A stretch of 64,000 nucleotides of DNA from DASXHD01 sp036488725 (GTDB taxonomy: Bacteria > Myxococcota_A > Polyangia > Polyangiales > Polyangiaceae), in assembly GCA_036488725.1 (NCBI GenBank), contig DASXHD010000063.1, positions 1 through 64,000 on the forward strand, given 5' to 3'. Under the pieces are notes generated by a model that searched no databases, was not told where the DNA came from, and saw only the letters and a program-made list of their open reading frames with translations. The position numbers and the translations under genes are program-made. Numbering within the stretch: position 1 is the stretch's first letter; the number at the start of each line of letters is the position of its first letter. Positions 1 to 8,493 of this stretch are shown piece by piece.

Positions 1-79
1 CCGCCATTGTCGCTCCGCCTTCAATCTCTTTGATGGCGCCGATGATTTCAGCTTCCGAAAACTTGCTCTTCCGCGACAT
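1..79 (-). CDS. IS3-family transposase OrfA, N-terminus only (runs off the window)
   Basis: The minus strand reads MSRKSKFSEAEIIGAIKEIE and continues off the edge, which is the classic start of IS3-family OrfA (a helix-turn-helix DNA-binding subunit that begins with a basic stretch followed by 'F(S/T)xExII'). A good Shine-Dalgarno (GGAGG) lies 5 nt before the ATG. Only 26 codons are in the window; OrfA is usually about 90-100 residues, followed by OrfB with the DDE catalytic domain. Recognised from its sequence; the exact IS group cannot be decided. Confidence 0.8.
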   Translation of the reverse strand, partial: MSRKSKFSEAEIIGAIKEIEGGATMA

Positions 80-135
80 ACATGCCTCCGTACATCAAGG
101 CATTATCGGCGGACCAATTTTCGGGTTTCACGTCA
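1..135 (-). mobile_element. End of an IS3-like insertion sequence
   Basis: The element comprises the orfA start plus about 55 bp of upstream DNA. IS3 ends begin with TG and lie roughly 50-100 bp before orfA; a TGACGTGAAACCC stretch on the minus strand ends near position 135, making this the likely left terminus. The terminal repeat cannot be verified because the other end is outside the window, so the boundary is approximate. Confidence 0.55.
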
Positions 136-143
136 CCGAGAAA

Positions 144-710
144 TTGAACAAGTCGAATCGTATCCAACGCAATCAGAACATTTCGAAGGCTCTGCGCACG
201 TCGTGCAAGAACAGCATTCCGGTCAACGGAAAGCTGGTCAAACCAGGCGATCTCGCGAAGCTCTTCGACGAGTCGACCGCGGCCGAGACTGAAGTGATTC
301 AGTCCCGAGCGCGGTACATCGCGGCCGTCGCCGCGCAGCGTGAGGCCGAGGCGAAGGTGAAGCCGCTGATCCAACCGATCAAAGGCTTCGTGCAGAACAC
401 GTTCGGCGCGCAGAGCGAAATCAGCGCGTCGTTCGGGTTCTCGCCTCGGAAGACCGGTCACGTCGACGCGGAGAAGCGCGCCGAGGCGGTGCTCAAGCTC
501 CGCGCGACGCGCGCAGCGCGCGGCACGAAGGGCTCGCGGCAGAAGGCTGCGATCCACGGGTCGATCGAGACGCCGGCGCCCGCGCCCGTCGTCGCGACGC
601 CCGCTCCGTCGCAACCCGCGGTCACCACGCCGGTCGTGACCAACGGCACGAACGGCGCCGCCGCGCCCTCAGTGCTCTCGCTGAACGGACTCGACGGGTC
701 GGCGCACTGA
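144..710 (+). CDS. Hypothetical Ala-rich helical protein, start probably damaged by the adjacent IS
   Basis: The product belongs to a hypothetical-protein type I recognise from myxobacteria and other large-genome bacteria: an N-terminal 'NRxxRNQ' stretch, a long Ala/Glu-rich helical middle, an 'FGFSPRKT' motif and a Lys/Arg-rich 'RxTRxARG..GxRQKAAIHG' block, then a Pro/Ala/Thr-rich tail. Function is unknown. The conserved N-terminus appears immediately after the IS end, and the codon where an ATG would be expected is within IS sequence. Reading continues in frame back into the IS to an ATG at 30, but those residues are IS antisense, so the TTG at 144 is given as the first plausible start. No Shine-Dalgarno is visible. 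A strong terminator follows the stop codon. Confidence 0.6.
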   Translation: MNKSNRIQRNQNISKALRTSCKNSIPVNGKLVKPGDLAKLFDESTAAETEVIQSRARYIAAVAAQREAEAKVKPLIQPIKGFVQNTFGAQSEISASFGFSPRKTGHVDAEKRAEAVLKLRATRAARGTKGSRQKAAIHGSIETPAPAPVVATPAPSQPAVTTPVVTNGTNGAAAPSVLSLNGLDGSAH

Positions 711-734
711 GAGATGGCAAGTACAACAAGGAGA

Positions 735-776
735 CGGGAGGCCCCTCGATCGCAGAGGGCCCTCCCGTTTCTGTTT
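735..776 (+). terminator. Rho-independent terminator after the hypothetical gene
   Basis: A 13-bp GC-rich stem (CGGGAGGCCCCTC paired with GAGGGCCCTCCCG, one C-C mismatch, 7-nt loop) is followed by TTTCTGTTTT. It lies between two convergent genes; the T-rich tract serves the plus-strand transcript. Confidence 0.85.
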
Positions 777-790
777 TGTGCGACGGGTCC

Positions 791-2674
791 TCAGCTGGCC
801 TCTGCGAGCGCGCGGTATCTCGGGATCGAGAGCTCGAACGTCGTGCCGCGGCCGATCTCGGTTTCGAAACGCACGTCGCCACCGTGCGCCTCCGCGACGC
901 GGCGCACGAGCGCGAGGCCCTGCCCGGTGCCGCGGCCTCGCTCCTTCGTCGTGAAGAAGGCCGCGAAGATGTGCGGCCGTGCCGACTCGGGGATACCCGT
1001 GCCCGTATCGCTGACGCTGATGACGACGCGGTCGCCCGCGACACGCGTGCCGACGACGATCTCTCCGCGCCGGCCGGTGTCGGCGACGGCGTGCGCCGCG
1101 TTCACGACGAGGTTGAGAACGGCTTGGCCGAGCTCTCCGGCCATGCATGGCACCGCGGGGATGGGCTTCAGCTTCGTCGTGACGTCTGCGACGTACTTGT
1201 ACTCGTGTCGCGCGATCGCGAGCGCGCTCGCGACGAGACGATTGACGTCGGTGTCCGCCAGCGTGCTGCGCGCCGGATGCGCAAAGTCGCGCATGGCCAA
1301 AACGATCGTGCCGACGCGGTTCACGCCTTCGAGGGCGCGCTCGATGGCGGGGCCGATCTCGGGCAACAAGGCGTCGACTTCGTGCTGCTCGGCGAGACGG
1401 GTCGCGGCCGCGAACGCCTGAGCGTGCTCGGGCGCGTCCGCCGGCGGGACTGCGCGATAGCGCGCGAGGGCTTCGAGTAGCGAGCGGCCGGCATCGTCGA
1501 GGAACGAGAGACTGTCGCCGACGTATTGGAGCGGCGAGTTGATCTCGTGCGTCACGCCGGCGGCGAGGCGACCGATCTCTTCGAGCGAGCGCGCGTCGCG
1601 GAGCTCTTTCTCGATCGCGAGCTGGGCGCGGCGGTCCTGCGCGCAGATGACGCGACCGCTGCCAGCGCGAAGACCCGACACCGCGACACGAACCGGAATG
1701 TCGTTGGTCGCGGTTCGCAGCGTCGTCTCGCCGTGCGCCAAGGCGGCGCCGCCCAGATCCGGAAACACGTCTTCGACGCGGATATCCATCAGATCCTGCC
1801 GCTCGGAAAGAGCAGCCGCGGCCGCGTTCACCTTGACGATCCGACCGAGATCGTCGACGACGACGATCGCCTCGCCGACCGATGCGAAGACGTCTGCGAG
1901 CTCGGCGCGTGCGGCGGAGATCAATGCTCGCTCGTCTCGGACGCGCCTCGCCATGGCTCCGAAGGCGAGCCCGAGATCTCCCACCTCATCGTCCGTGCGT
2001 GGAAGAACCAACGGTCCGCCCGCACCGTCCGGCTCGAACGCCAAAACGGCCCGCCGCAACGCCTCGAGCGGACGCGTCAACCGGCGCCCCAAGGAGAACC
2101 CGACCGCAGCGGCGACGGCGAGAGACAGTACGCCGACGACGACGAAGAGGATGTCCGCCCGCAGCTTGGCACGTTGGGCATGCCGCGCGTCGCTGCGGCG
2201 GACAGCGCCCTTGAGCGCATCGAGCTCAGCCTCGGTCCGATCGAGCGACTCGTCGAGGCGGTCATAGCGATCCATGTCGATGGGTTGCGCGGCAAAAATT
2301 GAGCTCGCATCGTCCAAATTGCCGTCGACCATGCGGGTGACGGCATCGATCTCGTGTCGCTCGTCGTCCTCGACCTCCCAGGACTCCAGCGCGTGGGCCG
2401 TTTCGCTCGCCTCGCGCAACGCCGAAAAGACGCGACGCCGCTCTTCGACGCTGCCGGTGAGGACATAGCTCCCCGCGGCATCGGCGGCGTGGCTGACCAG
2501 AAGCCCGGTATGCTGCGTCACGCTGAGGAGATCGTCCCGCCTGGCATCGTCCGCGAGCTCCTGGCCGAGTAGCCACCGCGCGGCGCCGAGCGCCATGACG
2601 AGCGCAAGGACCGCCGTCGCAAGTTGAGCCACTACGAGCTTGGCGCTCAAGCGAGGGCCGCGGCGGCGGGGCAT
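791..2674 (-). CDS. Membrane-bound sensor histidine kinase (4HB-like sensor, HAMP, PAS, HATPase)
   Basis: The 627-residue protein has a first membrane helix at about residues 12-34, a helical extracytoplasmic region that ends at a second membrane helix near 175-195, then a HAMP linker, a PAS domain (about 265-350) and a kinase core. The phosphoacceptor histidine is in GVTHEINSPL (His about 376); the ATP-binding domain shows the N-box (NLVVNAAHAV), DTGTGIP and GTGQGLAL. It lacks a receiver domain and no cognate regulator adjoins it. The ATG at 2674 is chosen because the membrane helix follows at once; the upstream in-frame extension is antisense to the divergent lipoprotein gene. The stimulus is unknown. 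Confidence 0.88.
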   Translation of the reverse strand: MPRRRGPRLSAKLVVAQLATAVLALVMALGAARWLLGQELADDARRDDLLSVTQHTGLLVSHAADAAGSYVLTGSVEERRRVFSALREASETAHALESWEVEDDERHEIDAVTRMVDGNLDDASSIFAAQPIDMDRYDRLDESLDRTEAELDALKGAVRRSDARHAQRAKLRADILFVVVGVLSLAVAAAVGFSLGRRLTRPLEALRRAVLAFEPDGAGGPLVLPRTDDEVGDLGLAFGAMARRVRDERALISAARAELADVFASVGEAIVVVDDLGRIVKVNAAAAALSERQDLMDIRVEDVFPDLGGAALAHGETTLRTATNDIPVRVAVSGLRAGSGRVICAQDRRAQLAIEKELRDARSLEEIGRLAAGVTHEINSPLQYVGDSLSFLDDAGRSLLEALARYRAVPPADAPEHAQAFAAATRLAEQHEVDALLPEIGPAIERALEGVNRVGTIVLAMRDFAHPARSTLADTDVNRLVASALAIARHEYKYVADVTTKLKPIPAVPCMAGELGQAVLNLVVNAAHAVADTGRRGEIVVGTRVAGDRVVISVSDTGTGIPESARPHIFAAFFTTKERGRGTGQGLALVRRVAEAHGGDVRFETEIGRGTTFELSIPRYRALAEAS

Positions 2675-2761
2675 GCCTTGGTTACGGCCGACTTTCTTGC
2701 GGCTGAAGGGCAATTGCCCACCATCGACAGGGATAGTCCGGCTGTGTACCGTGACCGATCG

Positions 2762-3394
2762 ATGAGGGCGTCGTTCTTCAGTTTCCCAGCGGTCCTTCTG
2801 ATCGCGTGCGTCGGCGACAGCAGCGTCCCCGGTCCGGACGCGTCGACTGACGCGAGCGCCGACGCGAGCTTCGATGCGCCCGCGGTGGACGCCGCCGATG
2901 CAACGACCACCGAAGCGGGCGGACCGACGACCGTCGCATCGACCGCGATTTACCGCGGGATCCTCACCGACAGCGCGACGTACGCCGATCATCTCTACAC
3001 GGCGACCGAGTCCGAGCTCGGCATCATGGGCTACACCGAGGACAAGCCGAGCCCGTACTTCTATTTCGCGAAGGACGCGGGGCCGGGCGGCATCTTGAAA
3101 GAGATCTTCCGCTGCAGCGACGCGAGCTCGACGCCGCCGCGACACTGGCTCGATTTCGGCAACTGCGGCGGCTACCACGTCGACGGCGGCCTCGGCTTCG
3201 TCGCGACCGACGCGACCGTCGCGGCGCGCTGCGGCGGAACGCAATTTCGTTTTCTCTATCGCCAAGCCGTCGGCGACCGCGTCTTCACGTATCAGCAAGC
3301 CGAGATCACGAACCTCGAGAGCGGCGGGTACGTCGAGCAAACCGGTTTCGTCGCTTACGCGTGGCCCGCGCCGACGATTACTTGTTATCCGTGA
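2762..3394 (+). CDS. Putative lipoprotein with DUF5648-like repeat
   Basis: A 210-residue secreted protein with a lipobox (LLIAC) after about 13 hydrophobic residues, then an Asp/Ala-rich linker typical of polyangial lipoproteins. The mature part (IYRG...DHLYTATESELGIMGY...) resembles DUF5648-type repeats, in which 'GDHFYT...E...GY' recurs, a module found in secreted, often cell-wall-associated proteins. The gene diverges from the histidine kinase with 87 bp between start codons. Its role is unknown; the domain likeness is by pattern only. Confidence 0.7.
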   Translation: MRASFFSFPAVLLIACVGDSSVPGPDASTDASADASFDAPAVDAADATTTEAGGPTTVASTAIYRGILTDSATYADHLYTATESELGIMGYTEDKPSPYFYFAKDAGPGGILKEIFRCSDASSTPPRHWLDFGNCGGYHVDGGLGFVATDATVAARCGGTQFRFLYRQAVGDRVFTYQQAEITNLESGGYVEQTGFVAYAWPAPTITCYP

Positions 3395-3401
3395 TGGCGA
3401 A

Positions 3402-3971
3402 TCAGTCTTCCCAGCCGGTCTTCTCTTCGAAGTAGTGATTGAGCCCGATGAACTCGGAGTGGAAGCCGAGCTTCATCATCTCCGCGTGCGCCGACGCGGG
3501 CGTCCAGCCTTCGTCGATGACGCGCTCGAGCGCGATGACGACGCCCGTGCGGTCTTGGCCGTGCGCGCAGTGCACGTAGATCGGCATGAGCGACGTGTCG
3601 TCGAGCTGCTCCATCATCGTGTCGATCATGTGATCGAAGTCGCCGCTCAGCGCGGGCTCGAGCGCCGACATCGGGTGACGAATCATTTTGATGCCGTCCT
3701 TCTTCGCGTCGGAGACCTCTTGCGAGATGTCCCAGGGCATTGCTTCGACGAAATCGCCGACCTCGAGATCGACGATCGTCTTGATGCCGATCTTTTTCAG
3801 ATACGCGACGCCCGCGGTGTCCGGGTGGCCGCCGCGATAGAGGCCGGCGCGGACTTTGTGGAAGTTCTCCATCGGAGCTTTCGCGAGCTCCTCCTCGGAG
3901 GTCTGCGCGTCGGGGACGCCGGAGCACGCGGGGAGGACGAGGGCCGCAGCGAGCAAGAGGGCGAATCGCAT
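3402..3971 (-). CDS. Dual-specificity/tyrosine phosphatase-like lipoprotein
   Basis: A 189-residue protein with a lipoprotein signal (LVLPAC). It carries the cysteine phosphatase signature HCAHGQDRTG (CX5R; nucleophile Cys, binding Arg) and an upstream acidic loop typical of dual-specificity phosphatases of the DSP/PTP-SAK type that dephosphorylate Ser/Thr/Tyr or inositol phosphates. Being a lipoprotein, it would act in the periplasm or at the outer membrane. A sigma-54-like element ends 13 nt before the ATG, so expression may need an enhancer-binding protein. The substrate cannot be read from the sequence. Confidence 0.85.
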   Translation of the reverse strand: MRFALLLAAALVLPACSGVPDAQTSEEELAKAPMENFHKVRAGLYRGGHPDTAGVAYLKKIGIKTIVDLEVGDFVEAMPWDISQEVSDAKKDGIKMIRHPMSALEPALSGDFDHMIDTMMEQLDDTSLMPIYVHCAHGQDRTGVVIALERVIDEGWTPASAHAEMMKLGFHSEFIGLNHYFEEKTGWED

Positions 3972-3984
3972 GGGAGGCCCCCTG

Positions 3985-4000
3985 AGCACGGGCCGTGCCG
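3985..4000 (-). promoter_or_regulatory. Sigma-54-like -24/-12 promoter of the phosphatase gene
   Basis: The minus strand reads CGGCACG-GCCC-GTGCT, matching the sigma-54 consensus TGGCACG-N4-TTGCW with the obligatory GG and GC dinucleotides 10 nt apart. It ends 13 nt before the start codon, predicting a transcript start about 3 nt before the ATG. Confidence 0.5.
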
Positions 4001-4072
4001 CGGTGTTTTTGCGTGTTTTACGGTGCGCGCGCGGATCGCGAGCGATCCGAACGGGCAACCTGGGCCCCACAT

Positions 4073-4582
4073 TCAGAAGTGGAGACCGAGGCCGTGCGAG
4101 TCGGCGAAGAACGCGTAACCGAGCTGGTGCCGAACCTGGTTGGCGCCGATGACGGAGACCGGAATGCCGATCGCGAGGAGCACGCCGCCGACGATCAGCG
4201 AGCCGACGCCGACGCCGAGGAACGTGGTGACGAGAACGTTCTGGCTGTCGACGTCGCCTTGCGTCGGGCAGTTTGCGTCGCCGAGCTTGCACGGGATGAG
4301 CGCGCCCACGACGACCAACGCGATGCCCGCGCCTAGCAAAGCGCCGCCGAGGATCGAGAGGCGCGAGCCCGTTCGGTACGTCGGGTTGCTTTGCGCGAGG
4401 TCGGACGCGGCGGGCGGCGGCGGGAGGCTCGCGGGCAAGCGCGCGTCGGGCGTCGTCGGCGGCGGCGACTGACCGGGCGCGACGAGCGCCGAGCTGCCGT
4501 TCGCCGGCGTCACCGGCTGCGGCTCGATGCACGCGACGGTCGCGACCGACGCGGCGAGAGCGAAGAGCATCGAAGCTTTCAT
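4073..4582 (-). CDS. Putative lipoprotein with two C-terminal membrane helices
   Basis: A 169-residue product with a lipobox-like Cys (ATVAC) near residue 18, a Pro-rich linker and two long hydrophobic helices (about residues 77-97 and 118-145). The start overlaps the stop of the upstream HpaA-like gene (ATGA), so the two are translationally coupled and probably work at the same membrane. I do not recognise the family. Confidence 0.65.
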   Translation of the reverse strand: MKASMLFALAASVATVACIEPQPVTPANGSSALVAPGQSPPPTTPDARLPASLPPPPAASDLAQSNPTYRTGSRLSILGGALLGAGIALVVVGALIPCKLGDANCPTQGDVDSQNVLVTTFLGVGVGSLIVGGVLLAIGIPVSVIGANQVRHQLGYAFFADSHGLGLHF

Positions 4583-5364
4583 CGGATGAGCGCCCCCGAG
4601 CGCTCGCGGATTTCGTTCACTTGCGGTTTGAGCGTCGTCATTTCGTCGGTGTCGAGATACGTCCACGCCTTTTGCGCGATCGTCGGGTACCAGCGCATCA
4701 TCGCGTCGCCGATCGCCTCTTCCATGCCGCGATAAAGGGGCGGCCCGATGTCGACGCGCGTCGGTTGGCTCGTCGTCGGATCGGTGACGGTCGTCGCGGT
4801 GAACGCTTGGACGCCCTCGACTTGCTGCGGGTCGAGGTCGAGCTTCTTCACCCAGAGCTTTTGCCGCGAGAGCGACTCGACGAGCACGAACTCGACGAAG
4901 CCTTGGAGGGTCATCGAGAATTTTCGTTCGACGTAATCGGCGACGCCACCCGAGCCGACGAGCGCGGGCGCGCCGAACTTCACGTCGGACATCGTCAAGA
5001 AGACGGTCGGCGTGAGGACGAGGTCCGCCGACTTCTTGTCGGAGTACGTGATGTCGTCGTACGTCGGAAAGGGGCCCGACACTTTGATGCCTTTGGCGAC
5101 GAGAATTTTGTCGAGGTCGACGGCGAGCGAGCTCGAGAAGCCGGCGGCGAACGCCTTGTGCGTTTGCGCGCTGACCGAGCTGTCGCGCGCCCAGTCGGGA
5201 CGCACGACCGCGATGGTGAGCTCCTTCGCGGGCTGCGCGCTCGCGGGCACGTTCCACGAGTAGCTGTAGACGTCGCGACCGGCGGGCGGATGCGCCGCGA
5301 CGTGCGACGGCGGAGGTGGAAGGCACGCGATCACGAAGACGGCGAAAGCGAACGCTGAGCGCAC
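4579..5364 (-). CDS. HpaA-like (neuraminyllactose-binding hemagglutinin family) lipoprotein
   Basis: The 261-residue protein has a lipobox (FVIAC) and a central block 'AKGIKVSGPFPTYDDITYSD' followed by KKSADLVLTP, which is the core of the NLBH/HpaA lipoprotein family; the C-terminal 'YPTIAQKAWTYL...L..QVNEIR' also fits. In Helicobacter the family is a surface-exposed adhesin-like lipoprotein; in myxobacteria the role is unknown. The gene starts with GTG, preceded 6 nt upstream by GATACT, a -10-like hexamer, with no Shine-Dalgarno. It leads a two-gene unit with the following membrane lipoprotein. Confidence 0.75.
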   Translation of the reverse strand: MRSAFAFAVFVIACLPPPPSHVAAHPPAGRDVYSYSWNVPASAQPAKELTIAVVRPDWARDSSVSAQTHKAFAAGFSSSLAVDLDKILVAKGIKVSGPFPTYDDITYSDKKSADLVLTPTVFLTMSDVKFGAPALVGSGGVADYVERKFSMTLQGFVEFVLVESLSRQKLWVKKLDLDPQQVEGVQAFTATTVTDPTTSQPTRVDIGPPLYRGMEEAIGDAMMRWYPTIAQKAWTYLDTDEMTTLKPQVNEIRERSGALIR

Positions 5365-5409
5365 GAAATCAGTATCGCATCGCCCTCGCCGGCGCGTAAA
5401 CCGCCGAAT

Positions 5410-7959
5410 TCAACGCCGCGCGAGCTTGGCCACCGTGACGACGAGCATGTCCGGATCGGCGGGCTTCGAGACGTGGAGATCGAAGCCTGCTTCGAGCGCG
5501 GCGCGCCGATCTTCGGGCCGGTTGTACGCCGTAAGGGCGATCGCCGGGACGCTCGACCCCGTGCCGCGCAGGCGGCGAATGAGCGAATAGCCGTCTTCGA
5601 ACGGCATCCCGATGTCGCTCACGAGGACATGCGGCTGCGTGGTCGTCACCGCGCGCAAACCGTCTTCGGCATTGGCGGCAGCGGAGACGTCGGCGCCGCT
5701 CGCGCCGAGATACGCGACGAGCATGTCGCGCGCGTCGGCTTCGTCCTCGACGACGACGATCTTCATGCCGGCGAGCGGCGTGCGCCCGCTGCGGATGATG
5801 AAGTCGTCGTCGTCGTCGTCCCCGGCCGCGACGGGCGCGTTCTCCAAAGGCAACGCGATGACGAAAGAAGAGCCGCGGCCGAGCCCTTCGCTCTTCGCCT
5901 CGATCGTTCCGCGATGAAGCTCGACGATGTGCTTGGCGATCGAGAGGCCGAGCCCGAGGCCGCCCGTCTGACGCGACACGGCCTCTTCGCTCTGACGAAA
6001 ACGCTCGAAGACGTGGGGCAAGAAATCGGACGCGATGCCGCGGCCGGTGTCGGTGACCTCGATGTGAACGCGCGCGTCGCGGGTGACGGCGCGGAGCGTG
6101 ACCTTGCCGCCCGCGTCGGTGAACTTCACCGCGTTCGACAAGAGGTTCAAGACGACTTGCTGGAGACGCGCGCGATCGCCGTGCACGACGAGCGCGTCGC
6201 TCGGCACGTCGATCTCGAGCGTGATGTTCTTGGCGCGCGCCGACGGCCCGACGACGTCCGCCGCCTCGCGCACGAGCGTGACGATGTCGAGCTCGGATGG
6301 ATCGATCGTGAGCTTGCCCGAGACGATGCGCGAGACGTCGAGCAGCTCCTCGATGAGCTTGATCTGCGCCTGCGCGTTCCGATGAATCGTCTCGATGCCT
6401 TGCGCGATCGCCTTCGGATCGCGGTTCGCGCGGAGGATCGAGGCCCAGCCGAAGATGGACGTGAGCGGCGTGCGGAGCTCGTGCGAGAGCACGGCGAGGA
6501 ACTCGTCTTTCGTTTTGTTCGCCGACTCGGCGCGCGCGGTCGCTTCGGCGCGGTCGAGAGCTTGGGCGGTCTGCGTGGCCATCGTCTCGAGCATCGCGCG
6601 CTCTTCGGGCGCGAAGAGACGCTCCCCCTCGAAGCGAAACGCGACGACGCCTACGATGCGATCGCCGACGAGGAGCGGCAAGCACGCGAGCGCGCCGTGC
6701 GTGACGCCGTCGAAACGCTCCGCGGCTTTTTCGGGCGACGTCTCCCACAGCGGCGAGCGCGTGCGATACGACTCGCTGATCGGCGTGTTCTTCGCGATGG
6801 GAAATCGGCGCCAGCGCTCGATGGCTTCGTCGCTGATGCCCGAAGCGGCGACGATCTCGAGCTGCTCGTCCGCGATCGGACGCACGAGCACGCCGGTCGC
6901 TGCGCCGAACGCGAGCGTCCCTTGCGTGACGATGATCTGCGCGACGTCGGCCGGCGTGCGCGCCGCGCCGAGCGCGCCCGCGACGTCGTGCAGTCGCTCG
7001 AGCAAAGAGAGGCTGCGCTCGGCCGCGGCGCGCGCGAGCCGCTGCTCTGCGACTTCGCGCTGCTGCGTGAGATCGCGCGTGACCTTCGCGAAGCCGACGA
7101 GCCGCCCGTCCTCTTTGCGAAGCGCGGTGATGATGACGCTCGCCCAGAAGCGCGTACCGTCCTTGCGAACGCGCCAGCCGAGATCTTCGGCGCGGCCCTC
7201 GAGCTCCGCGCGGCGGAGCAGCGTCTGGCACTTGCCCACCGCGACGTCCTCGGGCGGATAGAAACGCGAGAAGTGCTCGCCCACGATTTCTTCGGCAGCG
7301 TAACCCTTGATGCGCTCGGCGCCGCGGTTCCACGTGCGCACGACGCCGTCCACGTCGAGCATGAAGATCGCGTAGTCCTGCACGGAGTCGACGATCGTGC
7401 GGAAGATCTCCGCGTCGGTGCGACGGTGCGCGTCGGCCGCCGCGTGGACGCGTGCGTGCGCGGCGCGAACGCGAAGGAACGTCGGATCGCCCGGACCGTC
7501 GAAGCTGTCGATCGCGTACGCGCAGAGCAGCGCGATGCCGCGCCTCGCCGCGAGGAGGTTCCAGAGATGCTCGAGCTCGAGCGCCGCTTCGGTCTTGCCC
7601 TCCTGGCAGAGGATGTCGACCATCTCGCCGTATGCGCAGACCGGTCGCCCCGCCGCGCCCTCACAAAGACGCTCGAGCGCGCCGCTGACTGCACGCTCGA
7701 AGAGCTCGGCGTCCGGCCGACCTTCGACCATGAACGCGTCGAGCGTCTCGCGCGCGTCGATCATGAGGACGCGCGCGTCGGGTTCGAGATCGAGACCGCG
7801 CGCGAACGCTTCGCGATGTTGCGCCGTCGCGATGACGATGACCGGTTCTCCGCGATCGACACCCGCTTGAAGAAAGCGGACGACCGATTCGCAGAGGACA
7901 TGATCGTGATCGTAAAACTGGACGATGTGATCGTCGGCCGACGGTCCGATGGTTTGCAT
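5410..7959 (-). CDS. Soluble hybrid histidine kinase (MEDS-PAS-GAF-HisKA-HATPase-REC)
   Basis: The 849-residue kinase has no membrane helix. The N-terminal 160 residues (DHIVQFYDHDHVLCESV...) are a MEDS domain, a sensory module known from DcmR and other cytoplasmic sensors. A PAS domain (VQDYAIFMLDVDGVVRTWN) and a GAF domain follow, then the H-box SHELRTPLTS, N-box, DTGRGI and GLGLGLSI of the kinase, a run of six aspartates, and a C-terminal receiver (VVVEDE... with Asp in DIGMPFEDG and Lys in SKP). The ATG is chosen because the MEDS domain starts right after it; a TTG 51 nt upstream is less likely. It probably feeds a separate phosphotransfer or regulator protein. Confidence 0.9.
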   Translation of the reverse strand: MQTIGPSADDHIVQFYDHDHVLCESVVRFLQAGVDRGEPVIVIATAQHREAFARGLDLEPDARVLMIDARETLDAFMVEGRPDAELFERAVSGALERLCEGAAGRPVCAYGEMVDILCQEGKTEAALELEHLWNLLAARRGIALLCAYAIDSFDGPGDPTFLRVRAAHARVHAAADAHRRTDAEIFRTIVDSVQDYAIFMLDVDGVVRTWNRGAERIKGYAAEEIVGEHFSRFYPPEDVAVGKCQTLLRRAELEGRAEDLGWRVRKDGTRFWASVIITALRKEDGRLVGFAKVTRDLTQQREVAEQRLARAAAERSLSLLERLHDVAGALGAARTPADVAQIIVTQGTLAFGAATGVLVRPIADEQLEIVAASGISDEAIERWRRFPIAKNTPISESYRTRSPLWETSPEKAAERFDGVTHGALACLPLLVGDRIVGVVAFRFEGERLFAPEERAMLETMATQTAQALDRAEATARAESANKTKDEFLAVLSHELRTPLTSIFGWASILRANRDPKAIAQGIETIHRNAQAQIKLIEELLDVSRIVSGKLTIDPSELDIVTLVREAADVVGPSARAKNITLEIDVPSDALVVHGDRARLQQVVLNLLSNAVKFTDAGGKVTLRAVTRDARVHIEVTDTGRGIASDFLPHVFERFRQSEEAVSRQTGGLGLGLSIAKHIVELHRGTIEAKSEGLGRGSSFVIALPLENAPVAAGDDDDDDFIIRSGRTPLAGMKIVVVEDEADARDMLVAYLGASGADVSAAANAEDGLRAVTTTQPHVLVSDIGMPFEDGYSLIRRLRGTGSSVPAIALTAYNRPEDRRAALEAGFDLHVSKPADPDMLVVTVAKLARR

Positions 7960-8022
7960 ATGGAACTCGCTGCACTCTGCGCTGCGCGAGGCCGTTCGTC
8001 CAAGCGGCAAATTGCCACGATT

Positions 8023-8403
8023 TCAGCTGGTGCGGCGATGTTCGGCGACGACCGCCTTCGCTTGCTCGAGCGTGGCGACGACGCGCACGGCTCGCTTGCC
8101 GTCGGCGTACGCCTCGAACATCCGCGAGAGCCCGAAGTGCACCGACCCGGAGCGCGCCACCAAAACCTGGAGCGCGTCCGGCGCGAAGATCGGCGTGGCC
8201 GACGCGAGCTTTTCGACCTCGTCGTGAGAGAGCTCGAGCGCCGTGATTTGCGTGAAATCGAGCACGTGAGCGTAATGCGCGGACCAGCCGGGCGTCGCCT
8301 GCACGTCGGCGCGAGCGCGCTGGAAATCGGCGAACGTGATCGCGCCCGTCAGACGAAGCAAGACCATCCCGGCGGATTCGTCGACGGAGACTTCGATGGG
8401 CAC
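8023..8403 (-). CDS. Small STAS/SpoIIAA-like protein of unknown role
   Basis: A 126-residue soluble protein with alternating strands and helices (LLRLTGAITFADFQ...VLDFT...). This resembles the SpoIIAA-like/STAS-like small proteins often found beside signalling genes. GTG is taken as the start; no Shine-Dalgarno is visible and an upstream GTG is possible. It lies 63 nt upstream of the MEDS hybrid kinase on the same strand and may be co-transcribed with it. The family call is tentative. Confidence 0.55.
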   Translation of the reverse strand: MPIEVSVDESAGMVLLRLTGAITFADFQRARADVQATPGWSAHYAHVLDFTQITALELSHDEVEKLASATPIFAPDALQVLVARSGSVHFGLSRMFEAYADGKRAVRVVATLEQAKAVVAEHRRTS

Positions 8404-8493
8404 GTCGCCAAGGATACGCCCGCGGGAGAGCGTGACAACGTGCCACGCAGCATGGCCGAGATCGGCAGCTAAGCTTTGCCGTGAGGGGACTTG

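Noticed and set aside
8419..8450. TGGCACG on the minus strand upstream of the STAS-like gene as a sigma-54 site
   Set aside because: GG to GC spacing is 11 nt instead of 10, and it is about 40 nt from the start, unlike the other five.
5473..8472. 999-codon plus-strand open frame antisense to the MEDS hybrid kinase
   Set aside because: Arg/Asp/Ala-rich composition typical of the antisense of a high-GC gene; the minus-strand frame has clear kinase domains.
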